From: Flavobacteriaceae bacterium
GTDB lineage: Bacteria > Bacteroidota > Bacteroidia > Flavobacteriales > Flavobacteriaceae
Length of the DNA stretch: 64,000 nucleotides
NCBI GenBank assembly: GCA_018402205.1
Contig: JAGYIX010000003.1
Span: 124,001 to 188,000 of the forward strand
Direction: 5' to 3'
Positions 27,765-37,527 of the stretch are shown piece by piece. The position numbers were made by a program, and so were the translations under genes. Under the pieces are notes generated by a model that saw only the letters and a list, made by a program, of their open reading frames with translations, did not search any database and had not been told where the DNA came from. How positions within the stretch are numbered: the stretch's first letter is position 1; every line of letters starts with the position of its first letter.

Positions 27765-27776
27765 AGTTCTGCGCAG

Positions 27777-28655
27777 TTAAAGAGGCTTTTCGTGTTTAAA
27801 GCGTCTGTGTGTCCATAAGTAATATTCTGGCTGCTGATATATGCTCTGCTCTGCTATGGCCAAAAAATCTTTGGTTATTTGAAAGGGGGCTTTAGAAACT
27901 GCATTATCGGTAAGTAAAGTGAATGACGCTTTGTAATGAGATCGCTTTACTTTTTCTAGATGCATATAGAATACAGCCATATCGTGTTCTCGCGCTAGTT
28001 CTTCTGCCCCAGTATGCGCAGGTACATGTCGATTTAAATAAGTAGTCCACAATTTGGTCTTTTTAAGCGTTGGAGATTGATCACTAAGAAACCCGTATAG
28101 GGCTACCTTTCTATCTTCTTGATGTTGCTTTAGGGTTTCTTTTGTAAGGTAGGTCGGAAGCAGATGAAGACCCGTTCTAGCTCTATTTCTGCGCATAAAA
28201 GAGTCAAAGTACTTATTATTTAATTGCTGATAAATAGCGTAAAATGGATACTTCGTGTATAAAGAGAGTGCTGAAGTCCATTCCCAATTATTGAGGTGCG
28301 CGGCCATAATGATCACTGATTTTCCACTATTCAAAATGCGCTCTACTTCTTCAAGTGTTTCCACTTCAAAGCGACGTTTGAATTCTTTGTTACGCATCGT
28401 GATTCCTTTTAAGATTTCTATAAATAAATCGGCGAAGTGCTTATAAAAAGATTGAGAAATTGTTTTGATGTCGTTGCTGTTGATACCAGGAAAAGCCTTT
28501 TTAATATTTTCCTCCACTAATGCCCTCCTATATTTAAAAACGTGGTAAAAGAATATAGATACCGCAGAAGAGAGCGCATGTAAAAGACGAAAGGGTAATA
28601 AAGACCAAAAATACACCCAAGGAATTACCGCAATAAAGAGAATTAGTGCCCCCAT
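27777..28655 (-). CDS. Lysophospholipid/lipid A acyltransferase family (LpxL/HtrB-like)
   Basis: IIMAAHLNNWEWTSAL (HX4-5 motif), YQQLNNKYFDSFMRRNRARTGLHLLP. Confidence 0.85.
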   Translation of the reverse strand: MGALILFIAVIPWVYFWSLLPFRLLHALSSAVSIFFYHVFKYRRALVEENIKKAFPGINSNDIKTISQSFYKHFADLFIEILKGITMRNKEFKRRFEVETLEEVERILNSGKSVIIMAAHLNNWEWTSALSLYTKYPFYAIYQQLNNKYFDSFMRRNRARTGLHLLPTYLTKETLKQHQEDRKVALYGFLSDQSPTLKKTKLWTTYLNRHVPAHTGAEELAREHDMAVFYMHLEKVKRSHYKASFTLLTDNAVSKAPFQITKDFLAIAEQSIYQQPEYYLWTHRRFKHEKPL

Positions 28656-28705
28656 ATAAGGCCTTAAAGATAAGTATATTTGCTACCTAGATACCGAGCT
28701 TTCAT

Positions 28706-29344
28706 TTGATACCGCCTTATATACTTTTACTTATTTTAATTGCGTTAATCTCCTTAAAAGGCTTTAACGATAAAGAATGGTTTGAACGTTATTCGTTTCA
28801 GATCAACGAAATCAAAACCGGTCAGTGGTATCGCATGATTACTTCTGGGTTTCTTCACGTAGGGTTTTGGCATCTACTAGTAAATGGTATTAGTTATTAT
28901 TTCTTTGCTCCAACGGTTTATCAATTATTGGGCAGTGTTTCCTTTTTTCTCTTGTTTTTATGTGCGCTTATCGCAGGCAACCTATTTACTCTATGGGTGC
29001 ATAAAAACGAGCCCTATTACGCTGCTGTCGGCGCCTCAGGGGCTGTGTCGGGTATTGTTTATTCTTCTATTTTGCTCTATCCAGGAATGCAATTGATGAT
29101 CTTACCTATTCCCATACCTATTCCGGCTCCTTTATTTGGCTTTGGCTTCTTGATGTATTCTGTATATGGAATGTATAAAAACAGTGATAAAATTGGACAT
29201 GCGGCCCACTTCGGTGGCGCTATTGGCGGATTTGTGCTTACCGCAGCTCTAAAACCCAATCTCTTTTTAAATAACCCCACCTTAATTTTAGCATTACTTA
29301 TACCTTTATTGCTATTTATTTGGGTTTTAAAGCGCCGCAATTAA
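28706..29344 (+). CDS. Rhomboid family intramembrane serine protease
   Basis: TSGFLHVGFWHLLVNG, AAVGASGAVSGIVYS (GASG), HAAHFGGAIGG. Confidence 0.93.
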   Translation: MIPPYILLLILIALISLKGFNDKEWFERYSFQINEIKTGQWYRMITSGFLHVGFWHLLVNGISYYFFAPTVYQLLGSVSFFLLFLCALIAGNLFTLWVHKNEPYYAAVGASGAVSGIVYSSILLYPGMQLMILPIPIPIPAPLFGFGFLMYSVYGMYKNSDKIGHAAHFGGAIGGFVLTAALKPNLFLNNPTLILALLIPLLLFIWVLKRRN

Positions 29345-29345
29345 A

Positions 29346-32240
29346 ATGATACAGTCTGTCTTGTTTAATGATCTGAAACCTAGATTTAAAGGTGAGTTGC
29401 TTGAGGATGAACTCTATAGAGCCATATACGCAACAGATGCCTCGGTATACCAAATGAGCCCTTTGGGAGTGGCGTTTCCAACAAACGAAAGCGACCTTCA
29501 AGAGATTGTTAAATGGGCTAATACCAACGAGATAGCATTAATTCCTAGGGCTGCAGGCACCTCTTTAGCAGGACAATGCGTAGGTGAGGGCGTGGTGGTA
29601 GATACTTCAAAGTATCTTAATAAAATTCTCGATTTTGATGAAAAAGGCCGAAAAATTAGAGTTCAACCCGGGGTTATTAGAGACGAGCTTAATGCCTACC
29701 TAAAACCTTATGGATTATTTTTTGGCCCTAATACGTCTACAGCTAATAGGTGTACAATGGGCGGAATGGTGGGTAATAATAGTTCAGGAACCACCTCTAT
29801 TCGTTACGGAGTTACTCGCGACAAGGTGTCTGTTTTAAGGGCTGTTTTGTTTGATGGGTCTATTCATGAATTTGGTAGAGATTCGTCTGGATTACAGCAA
29901 AGCGAACAAGGAATAGCCATTGAGCAGCAACTGCTAGAAATGCTTTCTCAGCCAGGGGTAAAAGAAGAAGTACATGCACATTTTCCAAAAGCAGAAATCC
30001 ACAGAAGAAACACTGGATACGCGATAGATGCTCTTTTAAACGATCTTGATCTAGTAGATGGTAATAAACATTGGAATATCGCTAAACTATTATGCGGAAG
30101 CGAGGGAACTTTAGCGTTTACCTCAGAAATTGAACTTGATTTAGACGAAATACCTCCAGTACATGGCGCTATGGTGGTTACCCATTACAGCTCTTTAGAA
30201 GGTTGCCTAACGGATGTAGAAACAGTTATGAAACATCAGCTCTATACCTGTGAGATGATGGATAAGGTTATTTTAGATTGTACTAAAGGAAATAAACTGT
30301 ATAGTAGTACGAGAGATTTCGTCGAGGGAGACCCTCAAGCCCTGTTAATGCTCGAGATAAGAGCTCACACACACGAGGATCTAGAACTGCAAGTTGCTAG
30401 TTTATTAAGTTACCTAAAGCAACACAGCGCCAGTTACGCCTCTCCGGTACTCCAAGGAGAGTCTATCCAAAAGGCACATGAGTTACGAAAAGCTGGGCTG
30501 GGCCTATTAGGAAATATGATCGGTGATCAGAAGGCTGTTGCTTGCATAGAAGATACAGCTGTTGCGCTGTCTGACCTTAAGCCATTTATCATGGAGTTCT
30601 CTGCGCTTATGGAACGCCACAAACAACGCGCGGTTTATTATGCGCATGCTGGTGCCGGAGAATTACACTTAAGGCCCATACTCAATCTTAAAAAGTCTGA
30701 AGATGTCGTCCTTTTTAGGGCCATCACAACCGATGTCATGCATTTGACTAAAAAATACAAGGGCAGCTTTAGTGGTGAGCATGGAGACGGAATTGTTCGA
30801 GCTGAATTTTTACCTGAACTTGTCGGAGAAGCTAACTATCAATTATTCCAAGACATAAAGCGCTTATTTGACCCTAAGGGTATATTCAATCCAGGTAAAA
30901 TTGTGAACCCTTATCCAATGGATAAGTCACTTCGCTATGAGCCAAATCGTCAAGAGCCCAAACTAGAAACCTTTTTAGATTTTTCAGATTCACAAGGGTA
31001 TTTAAGAGCTATAGAGCAGTGTAATGGCAGTGGAGATTGTCGAAAAACCGAAGAGTCTCATGGAGGTATGTGCCCTAGCTATCACGCGAGTAGAGATGAA
31101 AAAGACACGACAAGAGCCCGCGCTAATGCTCTGCGCATGTTTATCACCCAACCAAACGAGCTGAGTGCCTTTGCCCATGAAGAGGTGGTGGAAGCCCTAG
31201 ACCTCTGCCTCAGCTGTAAGGCATGTGCAAGTGAGTGCCCATCTAATGTAGATATGGCCACTCTTAAGGCAGAATATCTATTTCAATATCAAGAAAAAAA
31301 AGGGTACAGTCTTCGAAGCCGCTTCTTTGCCTACAGTACGCATCTAAACAAGTTAGCTTCAAAGGTGTCTGTTATTTCTAATGCTCTATTTGCTAGTCCA
31401 GCGAGCTATCTGCTCAAAGGGTTATTGGGGGTAGCCAAAGAGCGGTCGCTGCCAAAGGTCTATTCCTTTAACTACCAAGAATATTACAGACAATTAACAC
31501 CGCCGGTAACTCCAGTAAAAGAAGTAGTGCTTTATATAGATGAGTTCAGTAGATACCTAGACGCCCCTTTGGTAAGAGCGGCTATAGAAACTTTAAATAG
31601 ACTAGGGTATAAGCTTCATTTGATATACACCGAAAGTGGAAGGGCTTTTATTTCTAAAGGATTCTTAAGACAGGCCAAACAATGTGCTCAACAAAGTATA
31701 GACGTGTTTAAGCCCTATCTCGATCAGCATTTAGAAATTATTGGATTAGAGCCTTCTGCTATTCTTAGTTTTAGAGATGAGTATGCCCGTTTGCTCCCAG
31801 AAGATCTGTACATTAAAAAACTGGCGACTAGCAGCCTTCTAATAGAAGAATTCTTGGTGAGAGAACTAAATGAAGGCCGAATAGACCCTTCTATTTTTAC
31901 CAAAGAGTCGAAGATTATTAAGGTGCATGTACATTGCCATCAAAAGGCGCATTCTAATCAAAAGGTCACTTTTGACCTGATTAATGCCGTACCTAATTAT
32001 AAGGTCACACTGATGGCAACAGGCTGCTGCGGTATGGCCGGATCTTTCGGTTATGAAAAAGAACACTACGACCTATCTATGCGCATTGGTGAATTAAAGC
32101 TGTTTAAGGCAGTGAGAAAAGCCAATAAAGACACACTAATTGTTGCTAACGGCACTAGTTGTAGGCATCAAATAAAAGATGGGGCGCAACGGCTTGCTTT
32201 ACATCCTATTGAGGTAATTGCTCAGGCTATCAATTCCTAA
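29346..32240 (+). CDS. FAD-linked oxidase with C-terminal Fe-S/heterodisulfide-reductase-like domain (D-lactate dehydrogenase/GlcD-GlpC-like)
   Basis: LIPRAAGTSLAGQCVGEGVVVD (FAD_binding_4), FSGEHGDGIVRAEFL, CLSCKACASECPSNVDM, HCHQKAHSN..., GCCGMAGSFGYE. Confidence 0.92.
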   Translation: MIQSVLFNDLKPRFKGELLEDELYRAIYATDASVYQMSPLGVAFPTNESDLQEIVKWANTNEIALIPRAAGTSLAGQCVGEGVVVDTSKYLNKILDFDEKGRKIRVQPGVIRDELNAYLKPYGLFFGPNTSTANRCTMGGMVGNNSSGTTSIRYGVTRDKVSVLRAVLFDGSIHEFGRDSSGLQQSEQGIAIEQQLLEMLSQPGVKEEVHAHFPKAEIHRRNTGYAIDALLNDLDLVDGNKHWNIAKLLCGSEGTLAFTSEIELDLDEIPPVHGAMVVTHYSSLEGCLTDVETVMKHQLYTCEMMDKVILDCTKGNKLYSSTRDFVEGDPQALLMLEIRAHTHEDLELQVASLLSYLKQHSASYASPVLQGESIQKAHELRKAGLGLLGNMIGDQKAVACIEDTAVALSDLKPFIMEFSALMERHKQRAVYYAHAGAGELHLRPILNLKKSEDVVLFRAITTDVMHLTKKYKGSFSGEHGDGIVRAEFLPELVGEANYQLFQDIKRLFDPKGIFNPGKIVNPYPMDKSLRYEPNRQEPKLETFLDFSDSQGYLRAIEQCNGSGDCRKTEESHGGMCPSYHASRDEKDTTRARANALRMFITQPNELSAFAHEEVVEALDLCLSCKACASECPSNVDMATLKAEYLFQYQEKKGYSLRSRFFAYSTHLNKLASKVSVISNALFASPASYLLKGLLGVAKERSLPKVYSFNYQEYYRQLTPPVTPVKEVVLYIDEFSRYLDAPLVRAAIETLNRLGYKLHLIYTESGRAFISKGFLRQAKQCAQQSIDVFKPYLDQHLEIIGLEPSAILSFRDEYARLLPEDLYIKKLATSSLLIEEFLVRELNEGRIDPSIFTKESKIIKVHVHCHQKAHSNQKVTFDLINAVPNYKVTLMATGCCGMAGSFGYEKEHYDLSMRIGELKLFKAVRKANKDTLIVANGTSCRHQIKDGAQRLALHPIEVIAQAINS

Positions 32241-33116
32241 TCAATCGTCATCGACCGAGCTGTCTTCGACGATTTCTATGTCACGTAGTCCTTCTTCTTT
32301 TTTTGTGATAGAAGCAATTAGTTCTTCTATATTCATTTCTTTGAGATCTTCATCTACAAAGAATGGCGAGAGCTTATCCTCACTGTACTGATATAATTTC
32401 CACCGCTTAAAGCTGTATTCTAACGCGGTTAGATTCTCTACCCAATCGCCGGAGTTTAAATAGGTGGTTTTTCCTTTGCTGTTTTGAAATACCTCCTTTT
32501 TTGGTTGATGAATATGGCCGCAAATCACATAGTCGTATTCGTTATCAATGGCCAATTCTGCAGCTACCCGCTCAAAGTTTTGAATGTATTTAACGGCTCC
32601 TTTTACGCTATTTTTAATGCGTTTAGATAGGGAATATTTTTCTCTACCCAACTTCAGTAAAGCCCAATTGACCGTCTGATTAAGAACAATTAGCAAATCG
32701 TAGCCCCATCCGCCTAGTTTAGCTAGCCACTTTGCGTTTTGTATAGAAATGTCAAAGACGTCTCCATGAAAAATCCACGCTTTTTCATTTCCAAGATCTA
32801 AGACCAGTTTATCACATATTTTAAAGCGCCCCATGGTATTACCTGAGAATTTTCGCAGCATTTCATCATGATTTCCTGTGATGTAATAAACGTCTGTGCC
32901 TTTAGAAGCCATTCCTATTATCTTTTTAAGCACTTTAAGGTGCGAAGACGGAAAGTAGCGCTTGCGAAATTGCCAGATATCGATGATATCTCCGTTCAAT
33001 ATGAGCTTTTTGGGCTCGATACTATTTAGATAGGTGATAAGTTCATCGGCGTGGCATCCGTAGGTTCCCAAATGAACATCTGAAATAATAGATATGTCAA
33101 TTTTTCGTTTCTTCAA
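32241..33116 (-). CDS. Calcineurin-like phosphoesterase, UDP-2,3-diacylglucosamine diphosphatase-like
   Basis: ISDVHLGTYG, LILNGDIIDIW, YYITGNHDEMLR, VICGHIHQPKKEVF. Confidence 0.85.
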   Translation of the reverse strand: MKKRKIDISIISDVHLGTYGCHADELITYLNSIEPKKLILNGDIIDIWQFRKRYFPSSHLKVLKKIIGMASKGTDVYYITGNHDEMLRKFSGNTMGRFKICDKLVLDLGNEKAWIFHGDVFDISIQNAKWLAKLGGWGYDLLIVLNQTVNWALLKLGREKYSLSKRIKNSVKGAVKYIQNFERVAAELAIDNEYDYVICGHIHQPKKEVFQNSKGKTTYLNSGDWVENLTALEYSFKRWKLYQYSEDKLSPFFVDEDLKEMNIEELIASITKKEEGLRDIEIVEDSSVDDD

Positions 33117-33262
33117 AACAAACTCGTGTCTACCTACGAATGTAAGGCAGTCTTTGGTACATAAAACTTAACTAATCGTGAACACTGTGATAATAAAAGG
33201 TTAAGGATAAAGTCTAGAAAAAGAGCGCTATTTTAGCCGCACAATCCTTAAATTCAAGGAAT

Positions 33263-34327
33263 ATGGCCTCAAATAGTTTCGGTTCTATCTTTAAATTAAC
33301 CTCTTATGGCGAATCTCATGGTCTAGCATTAGGAGGAATTATTGACGGTTGTCCGGCAGGTGTGCCAATCGATGAAAGTTTAGTGCAAATAGATCTAGAT
33401 CGCCGAAAGCCTGGCCAATCAAAAATAACCACCCAGCGAAAAGAGGCAGACAAAGTGGTTTTTCACTCAGGTATATTTGAAGGAAAAACTACCGGAACTC
33501 CTATTGGCTTTAGTATAGAAAACACGAATCAGCGCTCTAATGACTATTCGCATATTAAAGATTCCTATCGACCTTCTCATGCCGATTTTGTTTACGATAA
33601 AAAATATGGGGTGCGCGATTATAGGGGTGGAGGCCGCTCTTCGGCTAGAGAAACAGTTGCTCGGGTTGTTGCCGGCTCTATTGCTAAACAATTTATTGCT
33701 CCCATACATATTCAAGCCTACGTAAATCAAGTGGGGACACTACGACTAGATCAGCCATATACTACCCTAGATATAACCCAAGGAGAAGAAAACATAGTAA
33801 GGTGTCCTGACCCTATTATGGCCGAAAAAATGATCAATTATATCAGTGAGATCAAGAAAAAAGGAGATACCGTAGGCGGGGTGATTCGCTGTGTGGTTAA
33901 ACACGTTCCAGTTGGGCTAGGGGAGCCCGTTTTTCAAAAACTTCACGCTAATCTAGGGGCCGCAATGCTCTCTATCAATGCCGTCAAGGCCTTTGCTTAC
34001 GGAAGTGGTTTTGAGGGTGCTGCCATGTTCGGAAGTGAGCATAATGACTATTTCAATGCCGACGGAACCACAAAGACCAACTACAGCGGAGGTATTCAAG
34101 GAGGTATATCTAATGGTATGGATATTTATTTTGATGTGGCATTTAAGCCAGTTGCTACTATTTTACAGCCCTATGAATCGCTAACCACTGAAGGAACTTT
34201 AGAAGAAACCCACGGCAAAGGAAGGCATGACCCTTGTGTTGTGCCCAGGGCGGTTCCGATTGTTGAGGCAATGGCCGCACTCGTTTTCGCTGATCATTTG
34301 CTTATGAACAGAAATACAAAAATCTAG
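33263..34327 (+). CDS. aroC: Chorismate synthase
   Basis: [84 protein letters not shown]. Confidence 0.98.
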   Translation: MASNSFGSIFKLTSYGESHGLALGGIIDGCPAGVPIDESLVQIDLDRRKPGQSKITTQRKEADKVVFHSGIFEGKTTGTPIGFSIENTNQRSNDYSHIKDSYRPSHADFVYDKKYGVRDYRGGGRSSARETVARVVAGSIAKQFIAPIHIQAYVNQVGTLRLDQPYTTLDITQGEENIVRCPDPIMAEKMINYISEIKKKGDTVGGVIRCVVKHVPVGLGEPVFQKLHANLGAAMLSINAVKAFAYGSGFEGAAMFGSEHNDYFNADGTTKTNYSGGIQGGISNGMDIYFDVAFKPVATILQPYESLTTEGTLEETHGKGRHDPCVVPRAVPIVEAMAALVFADHLLMNRNTKI

Positions 34328-34333
34328 CGTACT

Positions 34334-35653
34334 ATGGCACTGCATTGGAAGATAGTTATTGGAATGGTAATGGGACTGCTTTTCGGGTTTTCCATGACTT
34401 TTTTCTCTTGGGGTAATGGTTTTGTGACCAATTGGATACTACCTATTGGAACCATTTTTGTACGGCTTCTTAAGCTCATTGCAGTACCTCTTATTTTGGC
34501 CTCTTTAATAAAGGGCATCTCAGATTTAAAAGATATCGCCAAATTTAAAGACATGGGGCTAAAAACCTTTGGCCTTTACATGATGACTACGCTAGTGGCT
34601 ATTTTTATAGGCCTTTCACTAGTAAACATTTTTGTTCCTGGTGATGGTATTAGTCCAGAAACCGTTGAAAAATTGACTGCCACCTACGCAAACGATAGTG
34701 GAGTCACTTCAAAAATCGCTTCGGCCAGCGCCCAACAACAAGCAGGGCCGTTGCAGTTTGTGATAGACATGGTACCTGATAATGTCTTTTATGCGTTATC
34801 CGATAATGGATTGATGTTACAGGTTATCTTTTTTGCTATTTTCTTCGCTATTTCTATGCTACTAATTGGCGAACAGAGAGCTAAACCTATCAAACAGTTT
34901 TTTGACACTCTAAATGAGGTAATTCTTAAAATGGTAGACTTAATAATGCTTACAGCTCCTTATGCTGTTTTTGCCTTACTTTCAAGTGTTGTCGTTTCTA
35001 GTAATAACCCGGAATTGTTAATAGCACTCATGAAGTATTCCGGTCTTTTAGTATTCGGATTGTTCTTGATGATTCTGTTTTACATGATGCTCATAAAGGT
35101 GGTGGTGAAAATGGATCCGTTTTGGTTTATTACTAAGATTAGTCCAGCTCAATTATTGGCGTTTTCAACTTCATCTAGTGCAGCTACACTACCGGTTACC
35201 ATGGAGCGCCTTGAGGAGCACGTAGGTGTAGACCAAGAGGTTAGCAGTTTTGTTTTGCCGGTAGGAGCAACCATAAATATGGATGGAACAAGTGTATATC
35301 AGGCTATTGCAGCTGTTTTTATTTCTCAAGCGCTTGGCTTTGATTTAACCTTGGGAAATCAATTAACCATTATCTTAACGGCGTTGTTAGCCTCTATTGG
35401 TGCTGCTGCAGTTCCAGGTGCGGGCATGGTAATGTTGGTTATTGTATTAGAGTCTGTGGGGTTTCCGGCAGATAAGTTAGCTATAGGATTGGCGCTAATT
35501 TTTGCCGTTGATCGCCCATTAGACATGTGTAGAACAGTAGTCAATGTTACAGGAGACGCTACGGTGGCGACAATAATTGCAAAGAAATTAAACAAATTAA
35601 ACACCCCTAAACCCAAAAATTGGGATGATCACCTAGACGGCCTTAAGAATTAA
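34334..35653 (+). CDS. Dicarboxylate/amino acid:cation symporter (DAACS family)
   Basis: STSSSAATLPVTMERLEE, GATINMDGTSVYQAIAAVFISQA, DRPLDMCRTVVNVTGDA. Confidence 0.95.
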   Translation: MALHWKIVIGMVMGLLFGFSMTFFSWGNGFVTNWILPIGTIFVRLLKLIAVPLILASLIKGISDLKDIAKFKDMGLKTFGLYMMTTLVAIFIGLSLVNIFVPGDGISPETVEKLTATYANDSGVTSKIASASAQQQAGPLQFVIDMVPDNVFYALSDNGLMLQVIFFAIFFAISMLLIGEQRAKPIKQFFDTLNEVILKMVDLIMLTAPYAVFALLSSVVVSSNNPELLIALMKYSGLLVFGLFLMILFYMMLIKVVVKMDPFWFITKISPAQLLAFSTSSSAATLPVTMERLEEHVGVDQEVSSFVLPVGATINMDGTSVYQAIAAVFISQALGFDLTLGNQLTIILTALLASIGAAAVPGAGMVMLVIVLESVGFPADKLAIGLALIFAVDRPLDMCRTVVNVTGDATVATIIAKKLNKLNTPKPKNWDDHLDGLKN

Positions 35654-35670
35654 AATTAACCTTTCACCCT

Positions 35671-36702
35671 ATGCATATTTGTTTTCTGATGTACCCTTGG
35701 GAGAACATCAATCCAGAAAGAGACACTACACTCACTTTCATTCATGAGTGCGTGCTCAGGGGGCATAAAGTTGCCCTTTGTACACCAGGAAACCTTACCA
35801 TTCGCGATAGAGTCACCTCGGCCTTTTGTCAAGTGATTAACCAACCCGCCAAAGTTTCTCTAAGTATTAAGAACTTTTACAAGGGGTGCACGTTTAAACA
35901 TCAAATGCTTCCTTTAGCAGGTTTTGATTGCATTTTTATGCGGGCTAATCCGCCCATGGACCCTTTAATGTTGAACTTTCTAGACAGTGTTAAAGACGAT
36001 GTATTCATTTTAAATTCTATTGAAGGCTTAAGAGAGGCGAACAATAAGTTATATACAGCTGCTTTTGGAAATATTCACGAAGATATTATTCCCAATACAC
36101 ACGTTTCTAAAAATAAAGAATACCTCATTCGACAAATTGAAGATTCGCCGTCGGACAAGATGATTCTTAAGCCGTTAAATGGGTACGGTGGTTCAGGAGT
36201 GATTTTAATAGAGAAATCAGCCATGAAAAACATCAATTCCCTGTTAGACTTTTACCTGACCAACTCAGACGGATCGGTTAATTATGTCATTTTACAGGAG
36301 TATGTAGAAGGAGCAGAGAAGGGAGACATTCGTATTTTATTATTAAATGGAGAGCCCATTGGGGCGGTTAGACGTGTTCCGGATGCTAATGATTACAGAT
36401 CAAACCTTTCGGCGGGTGGGTCTTACCAAAAGCACACCTTAACTAAACACGAAATCAATATTTGTAAAAGAATTGGCCCAAAGCTGGTTAATGACGGACT
36501 CTACTTTGTTGGCATTGATGTGATAAACGGAAAATTGATTGAAGTAAATGTGCTGTCACCTGGTGGGGTAGTGCCTGTGAATAAAATGAACAAAACTAAA
36601 GTACAACGCAAAGTAATAGATTTCATAGAGGAGAAGGTCAATGATATGCTTTTTAAAATTCATCGCCGCTCTAAGTTGCGTTCAGAGGTTCAAGATTCTT
36701 AA
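35671..36702 (+). CDS. ATP-grasp protein, glutathione synthetase-like
   Basis: FMRANPPMDP, MILKPLNGYGGSGVILI, ILQEYVEGAEKGDIRILLLNGEPIGAVRRVP, YFVGIDVINGKLIEVNVLSPGG. Confidence 0.9.
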   Translation: MHICFLMYPWENINPERDTTLTFIHECVLRGHKVALCTPGNLTIRDRVTSAFCQVINQPAKVSLSIKNFYKGCTFKHQMLPLAGFDCIFMRANPPMDPLMLNFLDSVKDDVFILNSIEGLREANNKLYTAAFGNIHEDIIPNTHVSKNKEYLIRQIEDSPSDKMILKPLNGYGGSGVILIEKSAMKNINSLLDFYLTNSDGSVNYVILQEYVEGAEKGDIRILLLNGEPIGAVRRVPDANDYRSNLSAGGSYQKHTLTKHEINICKRIGPKLVNDGLYFVGIDVINGKLIEVNVLSPGGVVPVNKMNKTKVQRKVIDFIEEKVNDMLFKIHRRSKLRSEVQDS

Positions 36703-36717
36703 GCCTATGAACTTGGG

Positions 36718-37524
36718 ATGGTAGCAGCGTTGAACATAAAAGAGATAATAGCGCTTATAGATAGAAAAGTACCCTTCGAGGCCATTGAAGAAAGTGGTTG
36801 CTTCTATATCAAAATCGATCGTTATGTTCCGATGTTAGCTGCCGCTATTCACGACGGGCATCATTTACCAGAAGATCTTAGCAAACAATGTGCATTATCA
36901 GAGGTCGAGCGGTTATATGAAGAAGATCCGCATACTGCGACCTTTATTAAAGATTGCCCTATTGTTTTTGTTGGGCTTGATAGTCGGTACTATTATGATC
37001 TCAACCGAATGCCCAATGAAGCTCTTTATGAGGTAGCTTGGGGAAAGCCTGTTTGGAAGATTCCCTTAAGCGAGGCTCAAAAAACTGAAGCAATGGAACG
37101 CTATTTTCGATGCTACCGCGTTGTTCACCATCTTATTACTTCTTTGGAGCAGGTTTTTGTCGATCAACCACTGTTAGTATTTGATATCCATAGCTACAAC
37201 TATAAACGCTGGGAGAGGAAAGTTCCAGAAATAAATATAGGCACTTCTCAAATTGACCATGCCCGCTGGGGGCATTATATTGAGCGTTATATAAACCTAT
37301 TATCTAATGCTTTTGACTCCTTTTGGGTAGCAGAGAATAACACCTTTTTTGGTAAAGGTGCATTTTTAAAACAATTAATGGATCAGCACTCTAGTTGCTT
37401 GGTATTCGCCACCGAGTTTAAAAAATACTTTTGTGACGAGCTAACAGCAGTGGTCTATACCGATAAAGTAGAAGAAACCACGTTTAGACTTAAAAGCGTT
37501 ATTGACAAAATGCTTACACCCTAA
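36718..37524 (+). CDS. N-formylglutamate amidohydrolase family protein
   Basis: AAIHDGHHLPEDL, VFVGLDSRYYYDLNR, LLVFDIHSYNYKRW..PEINIGTSQID. Confidence 0.82.
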   Translation: MVAALNIKEIIALIDRKVPFEAIEESGCFYIKIDRYVPMLAAAIHDGHHLPEDLSKQCALSEVERLYEEDPHTATFIKDCPIVFVGLDSRYYYDLNRMPNEALYEVAWGKPVWKIPLSEAQKTEAMERYFRCYRVVHHLITSLEQVFVDQPLLVFDIHSYNYKRWERKVPEINIGTSQIDHARWGHYIERYINLLSNAFDSFWVAENNTFFGKGAFLKQLMDQHSSCLVFATEFKKYFCDELTAVVYTDKVEETTFRLKSVIDKMLTP

Positions 37525-37527
37525 CAT

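Noticed and set aside
33117-33262. Possible small RNA or riboswitch in the 146-nt lpxH-like/aroC intergenic region
   Set aside because: Only short imperfect repeats (AAGGTTAAGGATAAAG, CCTTAAATTCAAGG); no stable stem-loop or known aptamer recognised by eye.
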